A DNA stretch of 64,000 nt from Streptomyces sp. NRRL S-340 (GCF_000720185.1 NZ_JOIY01000028.1:45963-109962); one strand, 5' to 3'. Positions 18,029 through 26,886 are shown, counted from the stretch's first letter. The notes: generated by a model from the letters alone, not told the origin. Program-made: numbers and translations.

Positions 18029-18100
18029 TCAAGGAAATTCCAGCATTCTTCGGGAATCCATCAAGCATTCTTCCAGTTCCGTTCAAGGATTTGTCGAGTG
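18029..18100 (+). promoter_or_regulatory. Seven-heptad SARP-type operator array
   Basis: Inside the 473-bp divergent gap (17702-18174), seven heptads run head to tail: TCAAGGA 18029, TCCAGCA 18039, TCGGGAA 18050, TCAAGCA 18061, TCCAGTT 18072, TCAAGGA 18083 and TCGAGTG 18094. The steps are 10, 11, 11, 11, 11 and 11 bp, one helical turn each. Eight bases after the last heptad is GAGAGT, a weak -10 candidate at the usual SARP distance. The array points at the ACP gene. Known SARP sites usually have two to four repeats, so this one is long. Confidence 0.75.
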
Positions 18101-18174
18101 CGACTGGAGAGAGTGTGAAAGCGCATCCACACCGCCCGCGGCTCGCTTTCCGCGCAACCATGAGGAGAAATTCC

Positions 18175-18432
18175 ATGTCCCAGTCCACTGAGGTGACTGC
18201 GGAGTCCGTGCACGGGCTGCTCCGCACCGAACTCGTCGCCCTCGGAATTCCGGAGGAGGACACCTCCGCGGAGACCGTCATCGACACGCTGGAGATCGAC
18301 TCGCTCGACCTCGCCGACCTGCTGGTCACGGTGCAGCGCGAGTACGGCGTGAACATCCGTCGCGCCGAACTGGCCGGGGTCACCGTCGGCGGGCTGGTGG
18401 ACCGCGTCCTGGCCGGCGCCGACGGCCGCTGA
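18175..18432 (+). CDS. Acyl carrier protein
   Basis: An 85-aa four-helix carrier protein. Ser43 in TLEIDSLDLADLL is the phosphopantetheine attachment site, with the expected hydrophobic flanks, and the helix III region follows at YGVNIRRAEL. A GAGGAG Shine-Dalgarno sits just upstream of ATG 18175. It is cotranscribed with the phosphopantetheinyl transferase 20 bp downstream and divergent from the ketosynthase at 16463. It probably carries the acyl chain of that enzyme or an amino acid-derived group. It is one of three ACPs in the window and differs clearly from those at 26473 and 58125. Confidence 0.9.
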   Translation: MSQSTEVTAESVHGLLRTELVALGIPEEDTSAETVIDTLEIDSLDLADLLVTVQREYGVNIRRAELAGVTVGGLVDRVLAGADGR

Positions 18433-18452
18433 CGGCGACCCGCGCCGCGGAG

Positions 18453-19169
18453 ATGACTGACACGGACGGCCCGGTGGCCGTGGCGGCGGGCACCGACGAG
18501 GTGCTGCGGCATCCGGCGGCGGGGACGCACCTGCTCAACGCCCGGGAACGGGCGCGCCTCGCACGGTTCCGCCGGGAGCCGGCCCGCCGGGACTTCCTCG
18601 CCGCGCACGTCCTGGTCCGGTTCTGCGCGGGGCGGCTGCTGGGCGTCGCCCCGGCCGAGGTGCCCTTCGGCCAGCGCTGCCCGACGTGCCAGGGGACCGA
18701 CCACGGCAGGCCGCTGCTCGCGGGCCGTCCCGACGTGCATCTGAGCCTGTCCCACACCGACGGCGTGGTGGCCGCGGCCGCCGGGCACGTCCCGGTGGGC
18801 GTCGACGTGGAGCGTCTGGGACGCGTCCACGGCCCCGGGCTCATGGACCGTGCGCTCACCGCCACCGAGCGTGCCCTGGTGGCCGCGGACGCGGACCCCG
18901 GCCGCGCCTTCCTGCGCCAGTGGGTCCGCAAGGAGGCACTGATCAAGATCGGCAGGACGGACCTGGACGCACTCGGCCGTCTCGACCTCTCGGAGCTTCC
19001 GCTCGACGGCCTGGCGGACGGGACTCCGTTGCGCTTCGGGGACCTCTGCTTCACGGACCTGACGGATCCCCGTCTGGGTGCCCTGGTCTCGGCGGTGGGC
19101 ACCGAACCGGTCCGCCTGGAAGCGGCGTTGCCGTCGCCCGCGTCGTCGCCGGCCGGGCGGGGCTCGTAG
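18453..19169 (+). CDS. Sfp-type 4'-phosphopantetheinyl transferase
   Basis: A 238-aa protein with the paired motifs of the broad-specificity family: VGVDVERLGR (metal-binding Asp and Glu) near residue 110 and FLRQWVRKEALIKIG near residue 155. An N-terminal patch CPTCQGTDHGRP is also typical of these enzymes. It transfers phosphopantetheine from CoA to carrier-protein serines. It follows the ACP by 20 bp, so it probably activates that ACP and perhaps others in the window, alongside the separate AcpS-type enzyme at 26858. Confidence 0.9.
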   Translation: MTDTDGPVAVAAGTDEVLRHPAAGTHLLNARERARLARFRREPARRDFLAAHVLVRFCAGRLLGVAPAEVPFGQRCPTCQGTDHGRPLLAGRPDVHLSLSHTDGVVAAAAGHVPVGVDVERLGRVHGPGLMDRALTATERALVAADADPGRAFLRQWVRKEALIKIGRTDLDALGRLDLSELPLDGLADGTPLRFGDLCFTDLTDPRLGALVSAVGTEPVRLEAALPSPASSPAGRGS

Positions 19170-19548
19170 GGCGGTCCGAGAGGGCGGGGCTCTCACCCGG
19201 GAGCGGGCCGGTGCCCGCCGTGGGGCGGGCGCGGGCGCGGGACGCCGTACGGCGCCGTATCCGGATGACCGCGCCTGCGCGGTCGAGCGGGCGACCGGCC
19301 GCGCCTCCAGGGGGCCCTGGGGGGCCTCACCCCGGTACGGCTTCGGGCCGCGGATCCGCGGGTCCGGGGCTGTGACCGCACAGCTCACCGGACCGGCCGG
19401 CCGGAGCGGTCGCAGGAGCGGTGACGTCCGTGCGACCACTGGAGGCGGGCCGGCCGAGCCCGGGCGCCTGCGGGCCGGTCCGCGGACCGGCCGCCTGCCC
19501 GCGCCGCGTGCACGGACGCGGCGCGGGCGGGCGGGCGGTGAAAGCTCC

Positions 19549-19587
19549 GAACAGAAGGGGAGCCCGGCCCGGGCTCCCCTTCTGTTC
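19549..19587. terminator. Perfect 19-bp stem terminator
   Basis: GAACAGAAGGGGAGCCCGG and its exact complement are separated by one base. It sits in the 581-bp gap (19170-19750) between the convergent transferase and hydrolase genes. The symmetric stem could stop transcription from both sides. The rest of the gap shows no convincing gene. Confidence 0.8.
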
Positions 19588-19750
19588 GCCATCAAGTCTC
19601 ACGGTGCGCCCTCCCGCCGCACGGCATCGCCTTCCGCGCCGGACGGTACGGTGCCCGGCCAGGTCTCCGGCTACGGGAACCCGGTCGTCGCCGGCCGGCC
19701 CGGCCGCGTCGGCGCGGGGCCCGGACGGGAGGATCAGCGCGCGTCCGGGT

Positions 19751-20647
19751 TCACGGACGGGTCTCCGCGGCGGACTGCAGGCACTCCTCGAAGAAGGCGA
19801 ACGCGCTCAGGTGGTAGGAGCGTGCGGCCAGACCGAGGCTGATGTTGTGGCCCGCGCGGGGCTGGTGCCCGATCCGGAGCACGGGGGCCTTGGCCAGCCG
19901 GGAGGCCAGGTGGCCGAGGTCCTCCTCCCCGTGCACCCACCAGCCCTCGTGCTCGGCGAAGGTCAGCCGCAGCGGGATGTCGATCCGGGGGGCCAGTTCC
20001 TCGAACATCTCCGGCCACAGGTCCACTTCGGAGGCCTCGCGCTCGGGCATGGGCGCGACCAGGGCCTCGGCCGCGCGGAAGGTGCCCGCCGGATACAGGC
20101 TCAGCGGGCCCCAGTTGCGCTCCCAGTCGAGGTTGCGGCGCAGCCGCCGGCCGGCGGGCCCGGCACTGAAGCGGTGGCCGACGCCGGAGGCGTCGAGGGC
20201 GAGCAGGCCGGGGGTGTCCGCGACGGTCGTGAGGGCGAGCTTGCCGCCGTAGGAGTGGGCGAGCAGCAGGAAGCCCCGCCCCACGGCGTGCCGTGCGGCG
20301 AAGGCGTCGAGTGCCGCGGAGAGCACGGCGGACTGCTCGCCGAGGGTCATGCCGGCGGGTATCTGCCGGGCGGACCTGCCGTAGCCGGGCCGGTCGAGGG
20401 CCAGCACGGTGAAACCGAGGCGGGCACCGAGGGTGAGCAGGGACAGGTCGGGGTGGACCTGCCCGTCGAAGTAGCCCGCGAGCATGCCACCGCCGTGCAC
20501 GGCGACGACGGTGGCCCGCGGCGGGCCGTCGGGCTCGGCCAGCAGGCCGGACAGGGTGAGGCCCGCTGCCTCGAGGAGGATCGGGCGCACCCCCGCCGAG
20601 TGGGTCGGCTGCGGCTTGGTCTTCCGGTCCGTCCTGGACACGCTCAT
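19751..20647 (-). CDS. Alpha/beta-hydrolase
   Basis: A 298-aa hydrolase. VVAVHGGGM is the oxyanion strand-loop near residue 50, LLAHSYGG carries the nucleophile Ser near residue 135, and RAGHNISLG holds the catalytic His near residue 270. The acid is probably in the DIPLRLTFAEHEGWW region. It could act as a thioesterase releasing chains from an ACP or as an esterase in tailoring. It lies 77 bp downstream of a SnoaL-like gene in the same direction and is probably part of a two-gene unit under the SARP-type promoter at 21237-21279. Confidence 0.8.
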   Translation of the reverse strand: MSVSRTDRKTKPQPTHSAGVRPILLEAAGLTLSGLLAEPDGPPRATVVAVHGGGMLAGYFDGQVHPDLSLLTLGARLGFTVLALDRPGYGRSARQIPAGMTLGEQSAVLSAALDAFAARHAVGRGFLLLAHSYGGKLALTTVADTPGLLALDASGVGHRFSAGPAGRRLRRNLDWERNWGPLSLYPAGTFRAAEALVAPMPEREASEVDLWPEMFEELAPRIDIPLRLTFAEHEGWWVHGEEDLGHLASRLAKAPVLRIGHQPRAGHNISLGLAARSYHLSAFAFFEECLQSAAETRP

Positions 20648-20724
20648 GGGTGGTCCTTGTCGGTCGGCGGTGGGCGGGACCCGGGCCTCCGGGGCGCCGA
20701 CTGGGGGCGCCCCGGCGCGGGGGT

Positions 20725-21195
20725 TCAGGCGAGCTGACGGGCGAAGGTGGCCATGTCGAAGTAGAGCGTCTCGTCGATCAGCACGTCGCCGTCGAAGTGG
20801 AAGAAGATCGCCACGGGGGCGTCGACCGTCTTGCCCCGGTTGGGGATGCCGCGCCAGTCCGCCTCCTGCTTGGCGCGGAACTGCGCCTCCACGATCACGG
20901 CGGTCGGCGTGTGGTGGACGTGGAACAGGCTGTGGTCCGCGACCGGGAAGGCCTTCTGCAGTTCGGCGAAGTAGCCCTTCTTGATGGCCTCCTCACCGAT
21001 CAGCGGGGACTCCTCGAACGGGATGACGCGGTACACGCCGCCGCGCGGGAACGTCGCGATCACTCCGTCGATGTCCCAGGCGCCCTCGGCGACGGTGTGC
21101 TCGATGACGACCGCCTCGCGCCGCTTGCGCAGGTCCTCGTCGGGCTGCGGCAGGTCCGCGCCGGGCAGAGTGAACTCGTGCTCCTCGGTGGCCAT
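20725..21195 (-). CDS. SnoaL-like (NTF2-fold) protein
   Basis: A 156-aa single-domain protein with an NTF2-like cone fold: an N-terminal helix (RREAVVIEHTVAEGAWDIDGVIATF), then strands with GGVYRVIPFEESPLIGEEAIKKGY, and a terminal FDGDVLIDETLYFDMATFARQL. The pattern is that of SnoaL-type polyketide cyclases and their relatives, which often carry out aldol closure of late rings. A defined catalytic Asp cannot be assigned by eye. It is the first gene after a SARP-type promoter and precedes the hydrolase. It could be a cyclase or an isomerase on the polyketide. Confidence 0.75.
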   Translation of the reverse strand: MATEEHEFTLPGADLPQPDEDLRKRREAVVIEHTVAEGAWDIDGVIATFPRGGVYRVIPFEESPLIGEEAIKKGYFAELQKAFPVADHSLFHVHHTPTAVIVEAQFRAKQEADWRGIPNRGKTVDAPVAIFFHFDGDVLIDETLYFDMATFARQLA

Positions 21196-21236
21196 GGGGA
21201 CTCCTTCAGGCAGTGGCTTGTTCGGTTCGTCCGGTG

Positions 21237-21279
21237 ACGCTAGGCCGCTCCCCTCGCCTGTCCCTCGTGCTCCGCTGGA
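21237..21279 (-). promoter_or_regulatory. SARP-type promoter: three heptads plus -10
   Basis: Reading on the minus strand, TCCAGCG (21273-21279), ACGAGGG (21262-21268) and GCGAGGG (21251-21257) are spaced 11 bp apart. They are followed after exactly 8 bp by the -10-like TAGCGT (21237-21242). The start codon at 21195 lies about 40 bp downstream. The 8-bp distance to -10 is the spacing described for SARP-activated promoters. Confidence 0.6.
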
Positions 21280-21443
21280 GCGCGACCGCCACTCGCGGGC
21301 GGCGCGGGAAGGGCGCAGGTCCGGCGGCCCTGGACCCGGCGGGCAAGCGGAACGAACCGCTCCGTCGGGGCAGAGCAGGAATCGAGGAGGGCTGCACCGG
21401 CCGGAGTTAGTTTTCCGGCCACGGAAGGGACGGGTGGTCTTCG

Positions 21444-23312
21444 ATGGAGATCCGGATACTGGGATCGATAGAACTGTGGACGGGCAGCGCCCTGGCCGAC
21501 ATCGGCCCCGCACGGCAACGCAGCATCCTCGGCGCCCTGTTGGTCGATCCCGAGCGGCCGGTGCCGCTGGAGTCCCTCGTCGACCGCGTCTGGGGGGACC
21601 GGCCGCCCGCCGGGGTCCGCAACGTCGTCCACACCTACGTCACCCGGCTGCGCCGCGCGCTGGCCCGTGCCTCGGCGGACCTGCCCGAGCCGATCGGCCT
21701 GGTCAGGTCGCCGGCCGGCTACCTGGTCTCGATGGATCCCGGCGCGGTGGACCTGGTGCGGTTCCGCCGCCTGCTCAAGGACGCCCAGCAGGAGACGCTC
21801 GGCGACCAGGAACGCAGCGTGCTGCTCCAGCAGGCGCTGACCCTGTGGCGGGGGGACGCGCTGGGCGGCATGCACAGCGACTGGGCGGCCCGGGTCCGCG
21901 AGACGCTGCGGCAGCTGCACCACGAGGCACTCAGCCAGTGGGCCGACACCGAGATCCGGCTGGAGCGCCCCGGTGCCGTCCTCGCGGAGCTGCGCGCCGC
22001 CCTGCTGACCGACCCGCTCTCCGAACAGCTCGGCGAACGCCTGATGCTCGCCCTGTACCTGGAGGGGCGCAGCGTCGACGCCCTGGAGCACTACCAGTCG
22101 ATGCGCGCGCTGATCGCCAGGGAACTCGGCACCGACCCCTCGCGGCGGGTGCAGCAGCTCTACGAGACGATCCTGCGCGGCGAGGCGGCCGCTGCCGCCC
22201 CGGTGCCCGAGCGGAACGCGGAGCCGCACGGCGGCGGGACGCGTTCCCTCCCGGTCCGGCCCTCGTCCGCGGTACCGCACATGCTGCCGCTGGACCTCCC
22301 CGACTTCACCGGCCGCGAGCGCGAACTGGACCTGGCTCAGCGGACGTTGACGCATCCCTCGGTGACCCAGCCGCCGGCCGTGCTGGTCGTCGGCGGCGGC
22401 GGGGTCGGCAAGACCGCGCTGGCCGTGCGGCTGGGTCACCGGCTCCAGTCCGCCTTCCCGGACGGGCAGTTGTACGCGGCACTGCGCGGCAGCGGCACGC
22501 GTCCCGCTGATCCGCACGCGATCCTGGGGCGGCTGCTGCGCGCGCTCGGGACGGACCCGGACGAGATCCCGGCCGACCCCGACGAGCGCGCCGAGGTCTA
22601 CCGGCTCGCCCTCACCGGGCGCCGGCTGCTGATCACGCTCGACGACGCCTTCGACGACGAGCAGGTGCAGCCGCTGCTGCCGGGCAGCGGGGAGTCCGCC
22701 GTGCTGCTCACCAGCAGGGGACGGCTCAGCACGCCGCTCGGCGCCCGGGTCCTGAACCTGGCCGAGCTGCCGCACGGGCACAGTGTGCGGCTCCTGGCCC
22801 GGCTGCTGGGCGGCGAGCGGGTCACCCAGGAGCCGGCCGCGGCCGCCGCGATCGCCCGGTACTGCGGCGGGCTGCCGCTCGCCCTGCGCGCCGCCGCCGT
22901 ACGGCTCAGCTCCCGGCCCCACTGGTCGCTGCGCCGCTACGCGGACCGGCTGAGCGACGAGCGGCGGCGGCTCGACGAGCTGACGCACAGCTCGCTGAGC
23001 GTGCGCGCCAGCTTCACCGCGTCCTACAACGCGCTGCCCGACGACGCCCGTGAGGTGCTGCGCTGCCTGGCCGACCTGACGGTGTCCGAGTTCGACGCCG
23101 ATCTGGCGTGCCCGGTGCTGGGCAAGGACTTCGCGACGATCGAGGACGCCTGCGAGCAGCTGGTGGAGGCCCACTTCCTGACCGTGGCCGAGCCCCCCGC
23201 GGCCGACCTGCCCACCCGCTACCGGCTGGAGGGCCTGCAGCGCAGCTTCGCGGCCGAACTCAGGACGGGCCACGCCGACGAGGTGGCCGAGGCCGTCCAG
23301 CCCACCGTCTGA
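21444..23312 (+). CDS. SARP-family regulator with NB-ARC domain (AfsR-like)
   Basis: A 622-aa regulator. Residues 1-95 form an OmpR-like winged helix (MEIRILGSIELWTG...), residues 100-245 the bacterial transcriptional activation domain, and about 280-560 an NB-ARC ATPase with Walker A GGGGVGKTAL at 317-326 and a Walker B-like LLITLDDAFDD. It lacks the long TPR tail of AfsR. SARPs bind direct heptads and recruit RNA polymerase; the ATPase may gate activity. Many TCNAG-type arrays in this window are its likely targets. It is divergent from the SnoaL/hydrolase unit. Confidence 0.9.
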   Translation: MEIRILGSIELWTGSALADIGPARQRSILGALLVDPERPVPLESLVDRVWGDRPPAGVRNVVHTYVTRLRRALARASADLPEPIGLVRSPAGYLVSMDPGAVDLVRFRRLLKDAQQETLGDQERSVLLQQALTLWRGDALGGMHSDWAARVRETLRQLHHEALSQWADTEIRLERPGAVLAELRAALLTDPLSEQLGERLMLALYLEGRSVDALEHYQSMRALIARELGTDPSRRVQQLYETILRGEAAAAAPVPERNAEPHGGGTRSLPVRPSSAVPHMLPLDLPDFTGRERELDLAQRTLTHPSVTQPPAVLVVGGGGVGKTALAVRLGHRLQSAFPDGQLYAALRGSGTRPADPHAILGRLLRALGTDPDEIPADPDERAEVYRLALTGRRLLITLDDAFDDEQVQPLLPGSGESAVLLTSRGRLSTPLGARVLNLAELPHGHSVRLLARLLGGERVTQEPAAAAAIARYCGGLPLALRAAAVRLSSRPHWSLRRYADRLSDERRRLDELTHSSLSVRASFTASYNALPDDAREVLRCLADLTVSEFDADLACPVLGKDFATIEDACEQLVEAHFLTVAEPPAADLPTRYRLEGLQRSFAAELRTGHADEVAEAVQPTV

Positions 23313-23411
23313 CTCGCTCCGGGACGCCCGTGCGCAGGGCTCGCCGCGCACGTCCCGGAGCCCCTCACCGCACCCCGGCTCACAGGCGCCGGCCTGGGTT
23401 TACACCCCCGG

Positions 23412-23450
23412 TCAAGAGGCGCTCCAGTCCCGTCAAGACCCGCTCAAGGC
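23412..23450 (+). promoter_or_regulatory. Four-heptad SARP-type array before the carboxylase operon
   Basis: TCAAGAG 23412, TCCAGTC 23423, TCAAGAC 23433 and TCAAGGC 23444 have steps of 11, 10 and 11 bp and point toward the start at 23524. No good -10 stands out at the usual distance. The array would control the long operon of malonyl-CoA supply and condensing enzymes. Confidence 0.65.
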
Positions 23451-23523
23451 CCGCGCCCATCCCCGTGGCCGAGGGTTGCTGTGAAGGCCCCGAAGCGACA
23501 GGGCAGGACAGAGAGGGACCGCA

Positions 23524-25155
23524 ATGGCTCTTCCGGACGCTCCCCAGGCCGTGCTGCCTGACCTCGACCAGACCGACCCCGAGAGCACGGCACCGGCACG
23601 CACCGCGACGATGACGGATCTGACCGACGAGCTGACCGCCCGCCGGGCGGAGGCCCACTTCGGCCACGACCCGGAGGCCGACGCCCGCCATCTCTCCAAG
23701 GGCAAGCTGCTGGCCCGTCAGCGCATCGAGATGCTGCTCGACCCGGGCACGTTCACCGAACTCGGCCTGTTCGCCGAGCACCGGGCGACGGGCTTCGGCA
23801 TGGAGGACTCCCACCCCGAGGGCGACGGAGTGATCACGGGCTGGGGCGAGGTCGACGGCCGTACGGTCTTCGTCTTCGCCCATGACGCCCGGGTACGCGG
23901 CGGCGCGCTGGGCGCGACGTTCGCCGCGAAGATCCACCAGCTCCTCGACCTCGCCGACTCCGTCGGCGCGCCGGTCATCGGACTCAACGACGGCGGCGGC
24001 GCCCGCATCCAGGAGGGCATCGACGCCCTGGCCGGCTTCGGCAAGCTCTTCGCCCGCAACGTCCGCGCCTCGGGCGTGGTGCCGCAGATCAGCGTCGTGC
24101 TCGGCTCGTGTGCGGGCGGCGCGGTCTACTCCCCCGCGCTCACCGACTACACGTTCATGGTCGAGGGCATGGCCAACATGTTCATCACCGGGCCCGACGT
24201 GGTCCAGGCGGTCACCGGCGAGAAGATCACCCAGGAGGAGCTGGGCGGCGCCTACACCCACGGCACGCGGACCGGCGTGGCGAGCTTCGTCGCCCCGGAC
24301 GAGGAGTCCTGCTTCGAGGGCGTGCGGGAACTGCTCTCCTACCTGCCGTCGAACAACGCCGAGACGCCGCCGTACACCCGGCCGCTGGACGAACCGGACC
24401 GGCGCTGCGAGGAACTGCTGCGCCTGGTGCCGGTCGACGACCGCACTCCGTACGACATCAGGACGGTCATCGGCCACATCGTGGACGACGGCGACTACCT
24501 GGAGGTCCAGGAGAGGTGGGCGCCGAACATCGTGTGCGCCCTGGCCCGCCTGGACGGCCACACGGTGGGCATCGTCGGCAACCAGCCCGCCGCCATGGCG
24601 GGGGTGCTCGACATCGACTCCTCGGAGAAGGCCGCGCGGTTCGTGCGCACCTGCGACGCGTTCAACATCCCGCTCGTGACACTGGTCGACGTGCCGGGGT
24701 TCATGCCAGGGACCGACCAGGAGCACAACGCGATCATCCGGCGCGGCGCGAAGCTGCTGTACGCGTACTGCGAGGCGACGGTGCCGCGCGTGCAGGTCAT
24801 CCTGCGCAAGGCGTTCGGCGGCGCGTACATCGTCATGGACTCCAAGTCGATCGGCTCCGACCTGTCGTTCGCCTGGCCGTCCAACCAGACGGCCGTGATG
24901 GGCGCCGACGGCGCGGCCAACATCATCTTCCGCCGGCAGATCCGCTCGGCGGCGGAGCCGGAGAAGGCGCGCCGCGAGCTGGTGGCCGAGTACACCGAGC
25001 AGCTGATGAACCCCTTCGTCGCCGCCCGGCGCGGTCACGTGGACGACGTCATCGACCCGGCGGACACCCGGCGGGTGCTGATCAAGTCCCTGGACATGCT
25101 GCGCACCAAGCGGGCCAGGCAGCCGCTGCGCAAGCACGGGAACGAGCCGCTGTGA
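23524..25155 (+). CDS. Acyl-CoA carboxylase beta subunit (carboxyltransferase)
   Basis: A 543-aa biotin-dependent carboxyltransferase of the AccD/PccB type. Two crotonase-like halves are evident: the first with LNDGGGARIQEGIDAL and VLGSCAGGAVYSPALTDYTFM, the second with LVDVPGFMPGTDQEHNAIIRRGAKLLYAY and FGGAYIVMDSK. It moves the carboxyl group from biotin to acetyl- or propionyl-CoA, here presumably giving malonyl-CoA for the polyketide synthases. It shares the operon with a small epsilon subunit (overlap of 4 bp), while the biotinylated alpha subunit must be encoded elsewhere. Dedicated carboxylases are common in aromatic polyketide clusters. Confidence 0.93.
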   Translation: MALPDAPQAVLPDLDQTDPESTAPARTATMTDLTDELTARRAEAHFGHDPEADARHLSKGKLLARQRIEMLLDPGTFTELGLFAEHRATGFGMEDSHPEGDGVITGWGEVDGRTVFVFAHDARVRGGALGATFAAKIHQLLDLADSVGAPVIGLNDGGGARIQEGIDALAGFGKLFARNVRASGVVPQISVVLGSCAGGAVYSPALTDYTFMVEGMANMFITGPDVVQAVTGEKITQEELGGAYTHGTRTGVASFVAPDEESCFEGVRELLSYLPSNNAETPPYTRPLDEPDRRCEELLRLVPVDDRTPYDIRTVIGHIVDDGDYLEVQERWAPNIVCALARLDGHTVGIVGNQPAAMAGVLDIDSSEKAARFVRTCDAFNIPLVTLVDVPGFMPGTDQEHNAIIRRGAKLLYAYCEATVPRVQVILRKAFGGAYIVMDSKSIGSDLSFAWPSNQTAVMGADGAANIIFRRQIRSAAEPEKARRELVAEYTEQLMNPFVAARRGHVDDVIDPADTRRVLIKSLDMLRTKRARQPLRKHGNEPL

Positions 25156-25394
25156 ACACGCCACCGCCCACCCCGCTGTCGGTGCTGCGGGGCAATCCGA
25201 CGCCGGAGGAACTGGCCGCGCTGCTGGTCGTGCTCACCGCGGTGCTCCGTGCCCCCGGCCCGCGGGAGGCGCCGCGGGCCACCGGCCGCGGCTGGGGCCG
25301 GCCGGGCGCCTGGAACCGCCCCGAGCCGGCCGCCGCACCCGACGCGGCCGGCTGGCAGCGCACCCCCGCACCGACTCATGGAAGGAGTACCTGA
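25152..25394 (+). CDS. Acyl-CoA carboxylase epsilon subunit
   Basis: An 80-aa protein beginning with GTG at 25152, which overlaps the stop of the carboxyltransferase. The start region LSVLRGNPTPEELAALLVVLTAVL is the conserved helix of actinobacterial AccE/PccE epsilon subunits, which clamp the alpha and beta subunits together. The tail, with its GWGRPGAWNRP-like end, also fits the family (usual ending SxWxxxxR). Its stop overlaps the malonyltransferase ATG (ATGA), so the three genes are translationally coupled. Confidence 0.88.
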   Translation: MNTPPPTPLSVLRGNPTPEELAALLVVLTAVLRAPGPREAPRATGRGWGRPGAWNRPEPAAAPDAAGWQRTPAPTHGRST

Positions 25395-26392
25395 TGACCG
25401 GTCGGACCGGCCTCGACGGCCACGGCACGCGGACCAGCTGCCTGGCCATGTTCCCAGGGCAGGGCTCGCAACGGCCCGGCATGGCCGCGCACCTGCTCGA
25501 CACCTATCCTTCGGCCCGGCGGCTGTTCGCCCGTGCCGACGAGATCCTGGGCCTGCCGCTGTCGCAGATCTGCGTGAGCGGAAGCGCCGCGGAACTCGCC
25601 CGCACCGAGGTCACCCAGCCCGCGATCGCCACGACCAGCCTCGCCGTGTGGGAGGTGCTGCGGACGGCCGGCTACCGGCCCGAGGCGACCGCGGGCCACA
25701 GCCTCGGTGAGTATCCGGCCCTGGTGGCCGCGGGCGTGCTGTCCCTGGAATCGGCCCTGGAACTGGTCCGGTTGCGCGGCCGGCTGATGGGCGAGGTGGC
25801 CGCTGAGGTGCCCGGCGCGATGGCGGCCGTCCTCGGCCTGCCCGCGGACAAGGTGCTGGCCTCCTGTGCCGACGCCGACGGTTTCGGCCTGGTCCAGGTC
25901 GCGAACTACAACGAGCCGCTGCAGACGGTCATCTCGGGGCACGCCCGCGCCGTCGAGGAGGCCGGCCGGGTCGCGCTGCGCGCCGGTGCCGAGCGGGTCG
26001 TGCCGCTGAAGGTGAGCGCCCCCTTCCACTGCTCGCTGATGCAGGCGGTGGAGGAGGAGTTCACCGAGGCGCTCGCCGCCCGGCCGTTCGCCGATCCGGT
26101 CCTGCCGGTGATCAGCTCGGTCTCCGGCACCTACGTCCGCTCGGGCGAGGAGGCCAGGGAACTGCTGCGGCGCCAGCTCACCGGCCCCGTCCGCTGGGTC
26201 GAGGTGCTGCGCACGGCCGCACGGCACCCGGTGAGCGCGTACACCGAGATCGGCCCCGGCCGGGTGCTCAGCGGGCTCGCCGGCCGGACGCTCCAGGAGG
26301 TCCGCACCCGCTCCAGCGGGGACCCCCGCCGCCTGACGCAGCTCTGCTCCTCCCTCGTGCCGGACACCTGGCAGGAGCCGGTGGCGTCCTGA
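25394..26392 (+). CDS. Malonyl-CoA:ACP malonyltransferase (FabD-like)
   Basis: A 332-aa acyltransferase. FPGQGSQRPGM is the N-terminal signature, Ser103 in GHSLGEYPAL the nucleophile, and KVSAPFHCSLM carries the catalytic His. It loads malonyl (or another short acyl) groups onto ACP. Its ATG overlaps the epsilon-subunit stop, and an ACP gene follows after 80 bp. Type II aromatic PKSs usually borrow the housekeeping enzyme, so a dedicated copy hints at extra demand or a special acyl group for the KS set in region 2, as with the starter-unit enzymes of anthracycline and R1128-type pathways. Confidence 0.92.
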   Translation: MTGRTGLDGHGTRTSCLAMFPGQGSQRPGMAAHLLDTYPSARRLFARADEILGLPLSQICVSGSAAELARTEVTQPAIATTSLAVWEVLRTAGYRPEATAGHSLGEYPALVAAGVLSLESALELVRLRGRLMGEVAAEVPGAMAAVLGLPADKVLASCADADGFGLVQVANYNEPLQTVISGHARAVEEAGRVALRAGAERVVPLKVSAPFHCSLMQAVEEEFTEALAARPFADPVLPVISSVSGTYVRSGEEARELLRRQLTGPVRWVEVLRTAARHPVSAYTEIGPGRVLSGLAGRTLQEVRTRSSGDPRRLTQLCSSLVPDTWQEPVAS

Positions 26393-26472
26393 CACACCCC
26401 GGCAGCCGCCGGCCCGCCGCACTCGTCCGGCCCGTCCCATCAGCAACAACAGTTCACGAAGGGTAAGAACAC

Positions 26473-26886
26473 ATGTCGTACGAGGAGAAAGACTTCTCCG
26501 CCATCGTCCAGGACGCCGTCGCCGTCGCGCTGGGCCTCGACATCGAGGAGGTCGTGCCCGAGGCCACCCTGCTGGGCGACCTGGACGCCGAGTCCATCGA
26601 CCTGCTCGACGTCCTGTTCCGCATCGAGCGGGCCTCGGACGTGAAGATCAAGGTCGCGGACATAGCCGAACTGCTCCAGGGCGGCATCCCCGACGAGGAG
26701 TTCGCCGACGAGGACGACATCATCAACGAGGTCGGCCTGGCACAGCTCAAGAAGTCCCTGCCGCAGATCGACGTGCAGGAACTGGCCGGCAAGCTCACGG
26801 CGGACGAGGTGCTGACGCTGTTCACCGTGCAGAACCTGACGGACCTGGTGGCCGAGCGTGCCTCACTCGCCGCAGCCGCTGCGTGA
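26473..26886 (+). CDS. Large AcpXL-like acyl carrier protein
   Basis: A 137-aa carrier protein, longer than normal ACPs (80-90 aa). Ser41 in LGDLDAESIDLLDVLF is the phosphopantetheine site. After helix III there is an acidic insertion (EEFADEDDIINEVGL) and a tail ending LTADEVLTLFTVQNLTDLVAER. The tail form recalls AcpXL, the rhizobial carrier for very long chain fatty acids, rather than aromatic PKS ACPs. It overlaps the AcpS gene downstream. It is likely the carrier for the KS, KS-CLF and KAS III proteins encoded next to it. Confidence 0.85.
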   Translation: MSYEEKDFSAIVQDAVAVALGLDIEEVVPEATLLGDLDAESIDLLDVLFRIERASDVKIKVADIAELLQGGIPDEEFADEDDIINEVGLAQLKKSLPQIDVQELAGKLTADEVLTLFTVQNLTDLVAERASLAAAAA

